Shown: positions 11,961-23,625 of the stretch, piece by piece
How the letters are laid out: every line of letters starts with the position of its first letter
Numbering within the stretch: the stretch's first letter is position 1
Source: Macrophomina tecta
Taxonomy: Eukaryota; Ascomycota; Dothideomycetes; Botryosphaeriales; Botryosphaeriaceae
Direction: 5' to 3'
NCBI GenBank assembly: GCA_024180945.1
Contig: JAKSGN010000006.1
Coordinates: forward strand, 3,534,001 to 3,598,000
Length of the DNA: 64,000 nucleotides
Translations under genes and position numbers: made by a program
Notes under the pieces: generated by a model
Told to the model about the DNA's origin: nothing
The model's database searches: none
What the model saw: only the letters and a program-made list of their open reading frames with translations

Positions 11961-12379
11961 GCGGATGTAATTGGCGGGAATTTTGATTTATAGAGCAGTA
12001 GTTCTGGACCCTGCATGACGAGTACCCAGGAAGGACGGGTCGGAGGCGTTACGGGAAAAACAGCAAGCTTTCAGAGTTCAATGGATGGCAGGGCAGGCTG
12101 AATGGCGAATCAAAGATGTGCCCATCCATCACTGGAATTATGCCGGCGGAAGATGAGCGGAGAATATGCGGCGCCCCGCACTTGGTGCATGCGCCTCGCA
12201 CCTCGTGCCCGGGCAGCGGTGCTCTGTGCGTGCGCCAGTGCCAGTGCTGCGTCCACTCGACCCGGGAACGCCTTCCACCCACACCCAGACCACCTCCATC
12301 CCAGCTCCGCTCTCACCTCCGGAATGCGCACTCCATCGCAGGGCTCCCTGAGCGTGCGTCTCTGCAGACAGCTGGACAG
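11961..12379. other. Short intergenic region before the second zinc-cluster gene
   Basis: 3' flank of pob3 and GC-rich leader of the next gene on the same strand. Open frames on both strands show no motif. I see nothing else. Confidence 0.4.
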
Positions 12380-14845
12380 ATGAGGTCGCGCACGGGCTGG
12401 TAAGCTTCTGCTCACCCTCACGCACTGCTCCGCTCCCTAGCTGACAGCCTGCGCGACAGCCAGACGTGCCGCCTGCGAAAGCTGAAATGCGACGAACGGA
12501 AGCCCGTCTGCGGGCCATGCACCAAGGCCAATCGCGAATGCGTCTTCAATTCCGGCCTCATCTTCCGCCACCAGCAGAATGCCTCCATGAACGGTGACGG
12601 CGACGGCGGCGAGCAGGGCCTGAAGGGCTTCTACGCCTATAAGAACACCTTTGGCCACGATGCCGTCTGGCTGGACATCCCCAAGCAAGGTGCGTCGCAC
12701 CGCCCAGGCACCCGCCCTGCCAGCTGCTGACTGCCTGCAGTGAGATTCTGGAACACCACCGACCCCTATAATGAGCCCATGTCGCCCGAGTCCGAGACGT
12801 CGCCAGGCAGCGCGCCTGAGCAGCCTGCCAGCGCCCACCATGACGCCGCCAACATGCAGTGGCCCCTTACCGACTCCTTCACCCAGCCCGACGCGCAGTC
12901 GCCTGCCCACGCTCTCCACGCCCTGTCTGCCGTGGCCACTGGCGACCACTTTGCATACATGCATCCACACGTCGGACGCCACGACTCTACGCCCGTCCCT
13001 GACGCGCCCATGCGGTCGAGCGCCAGCCTCTCAGGGATGCACCCACCCACGCCCTTGGCCCGCCAGGCTGTCGACTCGCCCATATCCCCTCCGGTGTCCA
13101 TGACTTCGTCTACGAACCATAATATTGATTTTATCCTAAATCACCCTGCCGCTGCATCACCGCCGCTGGATCCCAGCTTACAGTCCCCCTATGCACATTC
13201 CGCACGCGAGGTATTACATGCGAGATCTGGAAGCTCTCGCATGTCAATGGGATCAAGTCAGTTTGACACCAACGTAGAGGTTGACCACGAGATCACATAT
13301 CTGCTGAGATACTACTCTGAGGGACCGGGACAGTGGATGGATCTGTTTGACCTAGGCTCATATTTCGGGTCCTATGTTCCAGTCAAGGCTCAGACTAATC
13401 CTGTGCTCAAGTATGCAGCTGTTGCTTACGCCGCGAAGGCACTGGGACGCGTGAAAGGCAAGCGCCCAATCATGGGCGGGAACGCTATTCGTCACGCTCG
13501 CACTGAGCTCTACCCTCATGCCCATGCTGTCGACTGGTATCACAAAGCAACTGAGTACTACGACAACGCTGTATCACTTCTTCGGCAAGCACTGCAGGAT
13601 GATTCCCGCGGTATTTCGCACGAGAGTGGTACTGGAGATGCGCAGTGGAGAGCCGCTGACGGCTCGGATGTTAGCTTTGGGCACGCAAAGCGCAACAGTC
13701 TGTCTGGGTTTCCGGTATCAAGGTGCAACTCGGACGAGCTTCTTGCAGCTACAGCAATTTTGTGTGTCTATGAATTCCTCGATGCATCTGGTCCCGAGTG
13801 GTCGCGACATCTCAGTGGGGCAAAATCCCTCATCGATATCGCCAAGGATAGCATGATGCCACTGCAGCTGCCTTCTCCAGGCTTGGCCCTGCAGGCGCAA
13901 TCCGGGAAACTTTCGAAGGCAAGAAAAGCGACGTTCTGGAATGTTGCTCGGCAAGACATGCTCTCTGCTTGTAAGTGAATGTTATTTATGCAGCAGCACT
14001 CAACTGCGAGCATCCTGCAGTCCATGCGTTGCTGACTGCGTTTAGTTATCAATGCTACTCAGACGCGCCTAGACACCGAAGACCTGCCAATGTGGAAAGA
14101 CGCAGGATTGCAAATCGACGACAATGGATTCATCGTACCAGTTGAGCCTTCACCTAGTGGATATCCGGAGAGCGGAGATGTAATGAAGGAAGATATGATA
14201 GCCAATTCCCTGGTCTGGCTCATGTCAAAACTAGTCAACTTCATGGCAGCTGGTGATGAGCTTCCACCACAACCCGGATCTCCCTGGGCACAAGGCGTGC
14301 CGCAACGGACACTACTCGATTACTGGACCTATCTTAAGCGGCAATTCCAGATCTGGTACGATAGTCTACCTTTAACGTTCAAACCTTGCGCCAGGATACC
14401 TCCTACTCGCATTCCTGGCTCATTAGTTGACGACGACTTGGATGCGGTGCTTCCAGAAGTTTGGTACAGTTTGCCTATGTGCGGTTCTACCATGCAATCC
14501 TACCATATGGCCCAAGTCCAGCTTCTCATGAACAAACCACACGAAACCACCCAGGGACGGTCGTCAATCTTCGCAAGGTTCAGCTCGTACGAGAATGCTG
14601 TACAGGAATCTCAGGCTCACAGCCGAGAAATTGTCAGCATCGCCCTATCGCGGCCGGATGCTTCTGTACGCATCAATTCCGTCCAACCGCTTTACACTGC
14701 CGGACAATGCCTTGCAGACCCAAGGGAACGGCGGCTCATTATCAAGTTGCTGCGAGAAATTGAGGCTGATACGGGATGGGCCACGGACTACAGGGTGAAC
14801 CAATTGCTTGAACAATGGGAATGGAGCGAAGGCGACATTCCATGA
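12380..14845 (+). CDS. Zn2Cys6 fungal transcription factor, 759 aa
   Basis: Four exons: 12380-12399, 12460-12689, 12741-13970, 14046-14845, total 2280 nt. The tiny first exon codes MRSRTG and the first two bases of a Cys codon; splicing to 12460 completes GCQTCRLRKLKCDERKPVC, so the DNA-binding cluster starts almost at the N-terminus. A low-complexity Pro/Ser/His-rich stretch follows (about residues 85-210), then a long fungal-specific transcription factor domain with the helical DELLAATAILCVYEFLDASG region. The segment after the zinc cluster (FYAYKNTFGHDAVWLDIPK) is of the kind seen in ARCA-like regulators of the family, but I would not name an orthologue. Likely a nuclear activator; targets unknown. 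It lies downstream of pob3 on the same strand, and nothing shows that they are co-regulated. Confidence 0.85.
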
Positions 14846-15123
14846 GCCATCACTCGTTGGTTCGACTAAGCTGAGAACAAAGACATTGCCAACATCCGAA
14901 TGACCAGATGTTTCCTAGAAGAGAATGAAATGCCTGGATCCCAGTTGCGTGGTCAGCCTGGATTGGTCCGGTGCCTTCCTGGAGCCTTCATTGAGTCGGC
15001 ACGAATGAACGTATTGGCTACCCATAAAAATGGGTAATGTCTCAGATAATCGTGGGTCTCAGGTCAACCCAACATCATTTCTGAAGCCGAAGGCGGACAC
15101 CTTCAGTATGCCGTCTAACAGGA

Positions 15124-16187
15124 ATGGGAAGAGGACAAAGCGGAGAGCCTGCCGCCGCAGCAGCCACCAAGGCCCGCACGGAGACAGGCGCAGGCAGAGC
15201 TCGTTTCCACGTCCCAGAAACGACAGACATCGGAATCAGTGCAGCCATGAGCACCCGCGCAAGGTATCCAGTCTCCCATCTTTCGGTTCGAAGTCCAACG
15301 AGACCCGCCACAACAGGTACCGGAAGCAGCTGGACAGGATCCGCACCGATGGCGTTGCCATTAGCGAGCGTTTGAAGAAGATGATTGAGACGACCGACGA
15401 GCTCAGCAGCGCATTCAAGGCGACCATGGACTGGGATCCCACCTTTCACGTCAACGTCTTTCCCACCAGCGTTGCTGCTGGCATCCACACGCCCTCCCCC
15501 AATCCCACTACTACCATGCCTTCATTGTCGGCGACACTCCCGGCCCTCAACCAAAACGTCTTCCCCGCAACTGCCCTCTCTCCCATTCCGCCCATCTCCC
15601 CTTTGACCGTTGTTACCCCAACCACCACCACTGTTGCCGCTCCTTTCCCTATTCAGGCTTTCAAATGCACGGCGCAACCCGGCTTCATCCACCAACAAAC
15701 CTGCCCGACAGGCCAGGGCCGCCACACCATCCCGCGCAGCACTCACCATTCCGATCTCTTCGCTTCCCCAGGTGACAACAGCAGCAGCAGCTACCGCTGC
15801 TGCCATAGCGCGATGTCGGATATCCAGCCGCCCCATCATACCATCGAGGCAGCCGCTGCGTACCACCGCCCCGCTTCCTTGTCGGCTGCTGCGATTGGCT
15901 TCTCGATGATGGGTGGGGGTAGAGGTGAAGGTGCCCGTGATGGACGGAGACAGCAGAACATGTATTCTCCTATGCAGTTGTCGGTTGCGACGAGAGAGGG
16001 GAGTGTGGTTGGTAGGGAGGGACAGCAGGTGGATCAGCAGGCAGGACAGCAGGGGCAGGGTCAAGCTCAGGAAAAGCAAGAGAGGTTGTCAACATCGGTG
16101 GCTGGGGTTTGTGGAGGAACGTTGCTTGATGGAAGTGATAGTGGGAGTGGTGTGTTTGGTTGTGATGGTTATGGTGACAGAATGTGA
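15124..16187 (+). CDS. Uncharacterised protein, about 336-385 aa, Pro/Thr/Ser-rich
   Basis: I do not recognise this protein. The stretch from about 15317 to 15660 has strongly biased fungal codon use and reads YRKQLDRIRTDGVAISERLK then a helical segment ending in ATMDWDPTFHVNVFP, so it is probably real. Two starts are possible. An unspliced frame is open from ATG 15030 through basic, unfamily-like residues. A spliced model uses ATG 15124, exon 1 15124-15263, a 53-bp intron (GTATCC to CAG) and exon 2 from 15317, which keeps frame; I prefer it weakly. The C-terminal half is low complexity (P/T/S, then Q/G-rich with QQVDQQAGQQGQGQAQ). No membrane segment or signal peptide is evident. It could be a disordered regulatory protein; the short helical region is the only hint of fold. 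Confidence 0.5.
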
Positions 16188-16967
16188 GATGAGTTGGGCG
16201 GTTTCGGATGCAAATATAAGAGATGGGATTTGTGAATCGGCCTGGAGCTAGTTGGGATGTGTTGTGAAGATATGTTGAAGGGCTAAGAGATCTTGCACGA
16301 GCAATTAATGAGGGTTGGAGGGGTTGAAGGATGGGGATTCTTCACGGGAAAACTCGGTTCGTGTTTTCCTACTACAAACGAGCAGGCGGTGTTTTGATCA
16401 TCACCATCATCATGAGGCAAGTGAGTTCGGGATACCCATGAGCGGGCCGCATTAGGAGAATACTCTTTCTGTTCATTCGGGTTTAGACTGTAATACTACC
16501 GTGGATATACTGTCGTGTGTGCCTGTTTGGAACGGATTTTGGGGAGATACATGCCTTTTCTTCCGATGCTAATTTGCCCTTTCTTGAACATACGTCGACT
16601 TCCCTGTATCATGTCGCTGCTAGAAACTTACATAACTGGCTTCCGAGGGGAATAGACGCCTGGATATCATTTCTACCTGGTGTCGTATGCGCGCCCATTC
16701 CCACATGCGCATTTGTGTACGAGTACAAGCAAAAAACATTGCGACAGGAGTACACCGCTATGTCAAGGCAACCACGGACAAGGAGTGCAACCGTTCGTCC
16801 ACACATCAAGGTGCTGTTGGATTCTTCCGAACGTCGAAATCCAGAACTCCGCCGCGCGTACAAAGTATCAGACAGGGATTCCACCTCTAAAAAGGTGCAT
16901 TGCATCCACCAGCCTCCTCGGCGTGAGCCTCGAGGTGCGCGGCAAACTCAAGTCCTCAGCTTTCTGT

Positions 16968-16985
16968 AAAAAAAAAAAAAAAAAA
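16968..16985. repeat. Poly-A tract
   Basis: 18 consecutive A in a region without a supported gene. Confidence 0.9.
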
Positions 16986-17269
16986 TAGTACCATGCCTTG
17001 TGCGAGAATCCCTTTTCACTACGGGGTAATCAAATGCCGTACTTCTATCGTGCGAATGCAAGGACGGGTTGGCCAGGCTTCAGTGCCGCCGGCAAGCAAG
17101 CGGTCAGGCAGCAGCAGAGAGCGGCTTGCATCACGCCCTCTGCGGGACACTGTCCCGCGAGTCTAGGTTGCCACGAAAACACGAGACGGCACAACTTACC
17201 GGCCGCCGCGGTAGCAGTATCCCCTCTCCGGCCGTGCATTCTCCGGTCGACTAGCAAAAACGTTAAAGC

Positions 17270-17282
17270 GGGGGGGGGGGGG
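17270..17282. repeat. Poly-G tract
   Basis: 13 consecutive G. This is likely to vary in length and is hard to sequence accurately. Confidence 0.9.
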
Positions 17283-20200
17283 ATAAGAAAGGCAGCACCC
17301 GACAAACCCGCAAACGGTCTGCCAGACGCGCGCCCGCTCGCCAAGGGTCAAACGGCCTGCTAAGGAGTAGGAGTGGTAGCCGCCACCTCCTATGGTGGCG
17401 AGTGGCGAACTAGTTACAAGCCCCGAGTGCTCTGGCAACGACGAATCGAGGCAGAGACGGAAACGAGCCATCACAAAACGAACTATATTTTTTTTCGCCG
17501 CACATGTGAACGAAAGGAAAAAAAAAACCCGAACGGACATGCGTCCAATAGTGACAGACGAGTATGCAACATGAAAGGGAAGACGGGAAGGGAAGAGACG
17601 CGGCGCTGCGTCAGGAGGTAAGCGAAGACAAAGAAAAGGACATTCGCCTCCCAGCGCATCACCGCTGATCACACCAGCTGGCCTCGGCTTTTGTGCGGGT
17701 GGCTTGGATGGGAAATGGGAACGGTGTGAAGTAACGCTTGTGAATCGTTGATGAAGACAACATCGCGGCACTAGAATACTTATCGAGATTTTATCGATCA
17801 CCGGCGGGGAAGTTTTTTTGGTTGTGCTTCGTGTCACAGTATCATCAGGGCGGCGCGTGCAAGAAAATGTTATGCCCACACAGGCATGTGGCCGTCCGTG
17901 TGAGCGGCTGAGCAGTACTCTCTCCTTCCCCCTTTTCTTTCCCCTCCTTCCTTCCAATTTCAATGGAGCCTAAAGAATGGCGGTGTTGTTAATGCTAGTT
18001 GGTGCTGATGATGTCGTGATCTGCCAGCAAGCTTTGGTCTGTGCGTCATTGCAAGGGAGTGGGGGAGCCTGAAAAAAGGCGGAACTTAATTTTCCCATCT
18101 TTTTGATCATCGAACTTCCGCGAACACCATGATCGAAGAGTCTACGGGGAGCGATTGGTTGAGGCGCCAAAAATGACTGCGAGTGATCGAGAGATCTGTG
18201 TTATATTTCCTAGCGAGGTGGTCCGTGTGCGAAAAGTGCTTTTGTGTGGCTGATACGCCATGTGGCAAATGTTCGATTGGAGCGGGATCTGCGTACTTCT
18301 GGTTGATAAGCGAACTATGGGATTTCGTGAGGCGATGAAATAGTGATTGGTAGCGCTGAGAAATGGCGATCCATAGTGGACGAGGCTTCAGTTGTCTGGC
18401 CATCCAGCGTCGGAGCAATGTCCCGTCGTTGACGAAGCTGCGTATCTAAGCCGAGACCAGCCATGACGAGAGACAGCGTAAGGTGCTGACGGAGAGGATT
18501 GGGACTGCAACTTGGTTAGGAGAGCACGCAATGCAGGTACTGTGCCTGAAACTTCAATTCCGCATGCGTGCCAGAATGGGCGGAGGAGCTGGCGCCGATC
18601 AAGACTATAATTGTGTAAGAATAACGTCACGGGCGTCGGAAGCGCCAGCCACCTATCAAAGATAAATGAGGTCGAGGATTAAAGTAGATCCACAATGCGT
18701 GGTCCCATCCAACTACACTTCCCCATTTAAATGCTCCTCTTCTTGCGCGTCGTCTGGAGACAACGCTGGCCAGAACGTGTGGGTCTGTCTGGGAGGATCC
18801 GTGTGGCAGGGCTTGGTCTAGTGGATGAAGTTCCACGTGCCGATCATCCCATCAGGACTGGCGTCCTGCTGGCCATGGAATGAATTGGCTCGTAACGGTC
18901 GTGCATGGGAGGTGTAGCTTGTGCGAGCGTGCCCCAGTCGGGGTAGTGATAGCAGAGGCGAGCATGAACAAGCTTGTGGAGGCTGACCATGATGCAGTGG
19001 TATGTGCTGTCATGCGTCCATTGCGTGCTGGCGATGATGGGCAGCAGGGTAGAAGACGACAGGATGGCGCGCAGCAGTGCGACAGAAATCGATCGATGGG
19101 CTCGCGGGGTCTGCGCTGCAGTTGGTGGTTGCGTCACCCGGTCGCCAGGCAAACCTGAGCGAAAACAGCACCGCCACATGGGCGCCGAGTACACGGTGCT
19201 ACACAGGACTGCGAGTGCATCCTGATTCGCAGCCAGCGGAGCTAGCGGAAGGGTTCCTGAGCTGGAGCGGTGGTCAAAAGGCAATAAAGCTTCTCCAGAT
19301 CGGCGGCTAGTCCGCGCGGAACGGCTGGCGTGCATGCGGGGAAGCCATGGCCCGAATACTCGGCGCTGGCCATCGCTGAGAGCGGACGCGTCGCTTCCCT
19401 AGCGCCGCCTCCACGCCAGCCTCTTCCGTCGCGCGACCATTAGCACGCCGGATGACTGGAGTTCGTAATGCGCCAGGGCTCGGCGACAAAGGCGAAGGTG
19501 CTTGCTCGGCCGACGAGGCCGCGACAGCCGGCGCGGGCTGCGTGTCTCTGGCTGAGCCGGAGGTGGCTGGCATATGACCATCACCTCACAGGCAGCCGTT
19601 GCCGTGGCCGTCACATCCGGCCAGTGAGTCACTGGGCTTTGGGCAGAAGAACACCACGATCATATCGCGATCCTGTCGATGGGGGGTGCGGCGCTTGCTG
19701 AGTGGCTACTGCTAGAGCCAAACCAAACGATAACTCCGGCGCTGAGGAGCGAGGGTCGAGCGTGATTGCGGGCGGAGCCAAAGGGGAGTTATCTGGTGGA
19801 GGTAGCGATGTGAAGAGTATTGAGCGGGATCGGGTGGGCCGGCGAGCATCGATGGCGGCCGCGGGCGGATCGGCCGATGCACTGGGAAAGTGCAGAAAGC
19901 GGATTTGGGCGTTGCAGCCAAGCGACCTCCACCACGCCCACTGCAGTGAAGGGCTCCTGGCATGCCCCGCCGAGCGCAAGCTCGCGGCGCCAGCGCCGGA
20001 GGTTGATACGAGAGCAGCTGCAATCGGGGATTTCGACTGGACTGCACGGAGACGGAGGAGCATTGCAGCTGAGGAAGCGGCCGCGCGAGCTGAGTGCAGC
20101 CAGCGCGCAGCAGGCACACGCGAAGCTTGAGCCCTCCGCGCGCGCTGGTTGGCCGCGAGCCGGCGCGTCCAGGCACTGCCTTCTCCCAGGCTGTGGCTGG

Positions 20201-20724
20201 TGTCAGGAGATCCAAATGCGATCGGCGCTTGCTCCGGCCTCGAGCGGCCACGGCGAGCGGGCGCTGGATTCGCACATCTCAATTCTGGCTGTCCAGCGTC
20301 GACGACCGGCACTCCAAGCCTCCATCGCAGCAGTTCGGTCCACCAGCAGCTGCCGCGCCCTGGCTTCAGCCCAAAGCAGCAGCGATGCGCACTGCGGGTG
20401 GACGATTGGCAGCGAGCTAGCTCTAGCGCCTGAGATTCCGTGCCGGTCGGAGCAGAGACGGACTTAACGATGAATTGGGGACCGACGTCCACTCGAGCCG
20501 AAAAATTTTATGCCTGGGCCTGTGCCTGGGCCTGCTGCCTGTGCCGTAAGCACGCCCGCACTCACCTTCACTCGCCTGGTGCAAGGCCGGCGAGGCTGGG
20601 GCAGTGGTGGAGCAGTCGGCGCGGTTATTGAGCAATCATTGGCAGAATGCGGGGGCCGTTTTGGCGCGCTTCACACTGAACAGCACGGGTCCGCCTGGCA
20701 GCTTAGCCGAGAATGGGGAACGCT

Positions 20725-20738
20725 GGGGGGGGGGGGGG
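20725..20738. repeat. Poly-G tract
   Basis: 14 consecutive G in the GC-rich, gene-poor block. Confidence 0.9.
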
Positions 20739-21309
20739 CGTGGTACCATTGGCAGCTGCATTGGTCCTCACTGACGGGGGCATGAGTAAGACGTTCGTCT
20801 GAGGTTGATTGCTGGCAGGCTTGATTAAGAATGTTTGGGTGCTAACTGTTTTCCTTCCCGCCGCAAAAGCCGCGCAGCTTTCCTTCCGTCTCTCGGCCTA
20901 TCTCGCTCTTGCGTTATCTCGCTCTCTAGTAGAACCGCCGTAATTGAACCGATCAACGGTTTGTCTCAATCTCACATCTCCAATGTCCCGTCTCGCCGTG
21001 TCCACCCCGGTGGATGCCCTCATGCTGGTAGTCCTAATCTTCGAAAATCCCCCGGTCCCTGTGATAATCCTTCAACGATAGTCCCTCAGAAAACCCCCCA
21101 GTAAGCGCCAACGATGCGACAGTAGATGTCGTCGGGGCTACGTCCGAGCGACGATCATTTCCTATGCTCGGCCTATGCCGATCGGCAGTGGTGCTGGATG
21201 CATGGCAAGAATTCGCCAAGATGATTCGTGGTACGCCTTCCGGAATAAAACTCCAGGCGAAGTAAGAGGTAGGATGCAGGTAATTGATAAGTCTTCAGTC
21301 TCGTGTCGT

Positions 21310-21939
21310 TCAGCCATGGCTGTAGCCGACAATGTCCGCACAGCGGATGCAGTAGTACGAATTGATGCCGTAACCGATCATCCTCTTGGAGCCCGGGTTG
21401 TCCGTCCGGTGGCAGCGAGAGCAGCGGATGAACTGTACGGCAGGCGAGTCCCCGGACACGGAGGTACGCGAAGATGATGCGTTGGATGATGCGTCAGAGC
21501 CGGAGCGACTACTCATAGGGCTGAGGTCCAAGACATCTTGTACCGGCTGAGGCTGCGGCCGGGTTTGGTAGGAGTAGGCAGCGGCGGTTTGGAGCTGGAG
21601 GACCTTGGACGAGTCCATGGCGGCGCTGTTAAGGTGGATGGCAGAGGCGGGAGGCAGGCGAGCGGCCAGGAGAGGATTGGACGGCTCCGAGGGAGTCCGC
21701 ACCGAGAGGTCGTCCGAGTACAGGCCGGGGGATGGTGTCTCGGCAGAGAAATGGCTTGCGTGGTCGGAGATGGGGTAGGAAGGCGGGATGAAGCTGAAGT
21801 AGCAGACGGCGTTGGAGGTCGATGTCAGTGCTTCAGGTGTTACGGATGACGAGTGCATGCTGTGTTGCGGGCGAGTGCCTGGTAAAGGTGGTGATGCGCA
21901 AGAGTGATGGCATGGCGCAGGCGGGCGAACGAAGTTCAT
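21310..21939 (-). CDS. Small Ser/Pro-rich protein with C-terminal CxxC/CxxC zinc-ribbon-like motif, about 209 aa
   Basis: The frame is open upstream to 22401, but the likely start is the ATG at 21939 (MNFVRPP) or the one at 21858 (MHSSSVTPEAL). The body is rich in Ser and Pro and probably disordered, with SDHASHFSAETPSPGLYSDD in the middle and Ser-rich runs before the end. The last 40 residues are compact and conserved-looking: CSRC, 20 residues, then CIRC, ending ADIVGYSHG with INSYY before the second pair. The C-x2-C-x20-C-x2-C spacing suggests one structural zinc. From memory of fungal proteomes, small proteins ending this way are widespread and uncharacterised; a search would settle that. 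It has no close neighbours and sits alone in a gene-poor stretch. Confidence 0.65.
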   Translation of the reverse strand: MNFVRPPAPCHHSCASPPLPGTRPQHSMHSSSVTPEALTSTSNAVCYFSFIPPSYPISDHASHFSAETPSPGLYSDDLSVRTPSEPSNPLLAARLPPASAIHLNSAAMDSSKVLQLQTAAAYSYQTRPQPQPVQDVLDLSPMSSRSGSDASSNASSSRTSVSGDSPAVQFIRCSRCHRTDNPGSKRMIGYGINSYYCIRCADIVGYSHG

Positions 21940-22286
21940 ATATGGGACAGGCTCCAACCGATCTTCCTGTGCATCGGCTTGGGCCTGTTTCACCGCAGGT
22001 GGTGCGTGGCTTGGGCTCAGAAGCCCATGCACGGTTAGGGCTACCCTTACCCTCGCGCTACGCCCGGTCGCCAGCAACGAGTTGGGCCGCCGATCATGTG
22101 GCTTGCAGCCCGTCGCACATCCACTTGTCCGTCCGCGCGCTCCTCGCCGGATGTTCCTCCCTCCGTATTTCGTTCGCTGCTGCGCCCGCCGCCCGCCGTC
22201 TGCACTTTCTTTTGCGCCCCTCAACACCAGCGCATCCGAGATCCCTCCGTGAGTCCGTGTCGGCCGCCGGATCTCTCGCTCGCTCT

Positions 22287-22298
22287 CCCCCCCCCCCC
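22287..22298. repeat. Poly-C tract
   Basis: 12 consecutive C within pyrimidine-rich sequence. Confidence 0.9.
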
Positions 22299-23574
22299 AA
22301 ATCCCTCTCTTCAGCCCTCGCGACTCAGCAGCCCCGCCTTCCACCAGCTTCGCCCTTGGTTCCTGCGCCTGGCACAGGGCAGCATTGACACGCCAACCCA
22401 CTTCGGGGTCCGATTAGCAGCACCCCTCTCCACGCTCGCCCACGGCCTTGGGACCTCCGTATCTCAGCGCCCTTGCACAACTGAGTGGCAACCAGTAACA
22501 GGCAGACAAGTTCCTCGCACGACAAGCACTGCTGCGACGACCGAGCTGGATAGAGCCTGCGCCCCACCCGCCTGCGTGCCTGCCTCCAGCGCAGCGTTGT
22601 CGCCTGACCTCGGCGCAGCAGCATCTACGCCCCTGAAGTATCGTGAACCTTCTAATATCTTGCGCGGCTCGCCGAATACCCAGGAAGCACGGAATGCGGC
22701 CGCCCCAGATGCCCATCGCAACCACTAGGCTCGGCCCGGGTTGACGGGGTCTAGGCCTTCGCAGAATGCGTGGAAACCGTTGGAAACTCGTGCCACCAGC
22801 GCCCTCGCCAGCGCGAACGCCTCGGAGCATCCACGAACATCTCCTGAGGAGAAGGCTCGGTGCAAGCGGCCTCGGATGGAGCATGCGGCAGCCCAGGGCT
22901 GCAAGTTCGCCCGAAGGCCGCGCGCAGCGATCCCGGATGTTCCGCTGCAGCCCCGCTGGCCATCCCTGTCACGCAAGAAGAAGGGTCCAGCGGTCGATTC
23001 GAGCAACGTCGCCTTGCGGACCGGACCTGATGCTCCCGGAGCTGTGGGCCAGACTGGAGGCGGCTGTTTCGCGCAATTTCGTGCTGCTGCCAGAAGGCGA
23101 CCTGCAGCGGGGTTCGCTGGTCTAGACTGTGCCCGCAGGCGCGCCTCCAAAACCTTCAAACGGTGCGAAATGGCCCGCCAACGCCGCTTTGCACGCCTTT
23201 GGGGCTGTTGGCGGTGGCAGTGGGTCAGCCGGCTTCAACGCTCCAACCTGCGTCTCAACCGTGCCTCAAGCCCAACGGCGCAGGTGACGAGCTTGGCGCT
23301 TAGCAATGGCCCGAAAAAGATCGCAACCAAGGAGTCAGGCTGATGCTGCCTTGAGCGAGGCTTAGGAAGGCCGCATGCAGCACCACGTGTAAGCAGAGGC
23401 ATCCATGCTTAAGCTTTCTACGCCGCAAAGTTGCCGCGGTTTGCATCAAATGAGTCAATTTCTGTGAGTGGTCCGGTGTTGGAGTTAATTGGCCTAGTGC
23501 AGCAGTACAAATATACACACGGTGAGGGCGCAAACACCCTTGGTCGGAAGCTGCTTAGAGAGCTGCCTTAGTGT

Positions 23575-23625
23575 GGCGGTCGGACAATCCGTCAAACATC
23601 CTTAGAATACACCTGTCCGACCGCC
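23575..23625. repeat. Perfect 12-bp inverted repeat with 27-nt loop
   Basis: Left arm GGCGGTCGGACA at 23575-23586 and right arm TGTCCGACCGCC at 23614-23625 are exact reverse complements. The pairing resumes imperfectly outside (GTGT left, CACAC right). A second small inverted pair, GGGCAC/GTGCCC, follows at 23626-23639. It could be a hairpin in a transcript, a small MITE-like remnant or a symmetric protein-binding site. Confidence 0.7.

Larger units (their letters stand above)
16188..21309. other. 5.1 kb gene-poor region
   Basis: No gene I can support. It includes an 18-A run at 16968-16985, a 13-G run at 17270-17282 and a 14-G run at 20725-20738. From about 19.3 to 20.7 kb it is very GC-rich, so long open frames occur on both strands at once (for example 17196-17963 and 19629-20492 on the minus strand), but they have no motifs, are rich in R, A and S, and look like base-composition artefacts. 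It may contain long untranslated leaders or noncoding transcripts. Confidence 0.4.

Noticed and set aside
17196..17963. 255-codon open frame on the minus strand
   Set aside because: No motif, composition dominated by S, R, P and F from base bias, and no supporting splice or neighbour evidence.
19629..20492. 287-codon open frame on the minus strand and overlapping plus frames
   Set aside because: All frames are open because of high GC; the residues are mainly A, R, S, P and no domain is visible.
22096..23343. Two consecutive plus-strand open frames (210 and 200 codons)
   Set aside because: GC-driven, without motifs; several minus-strand frames are equally open.
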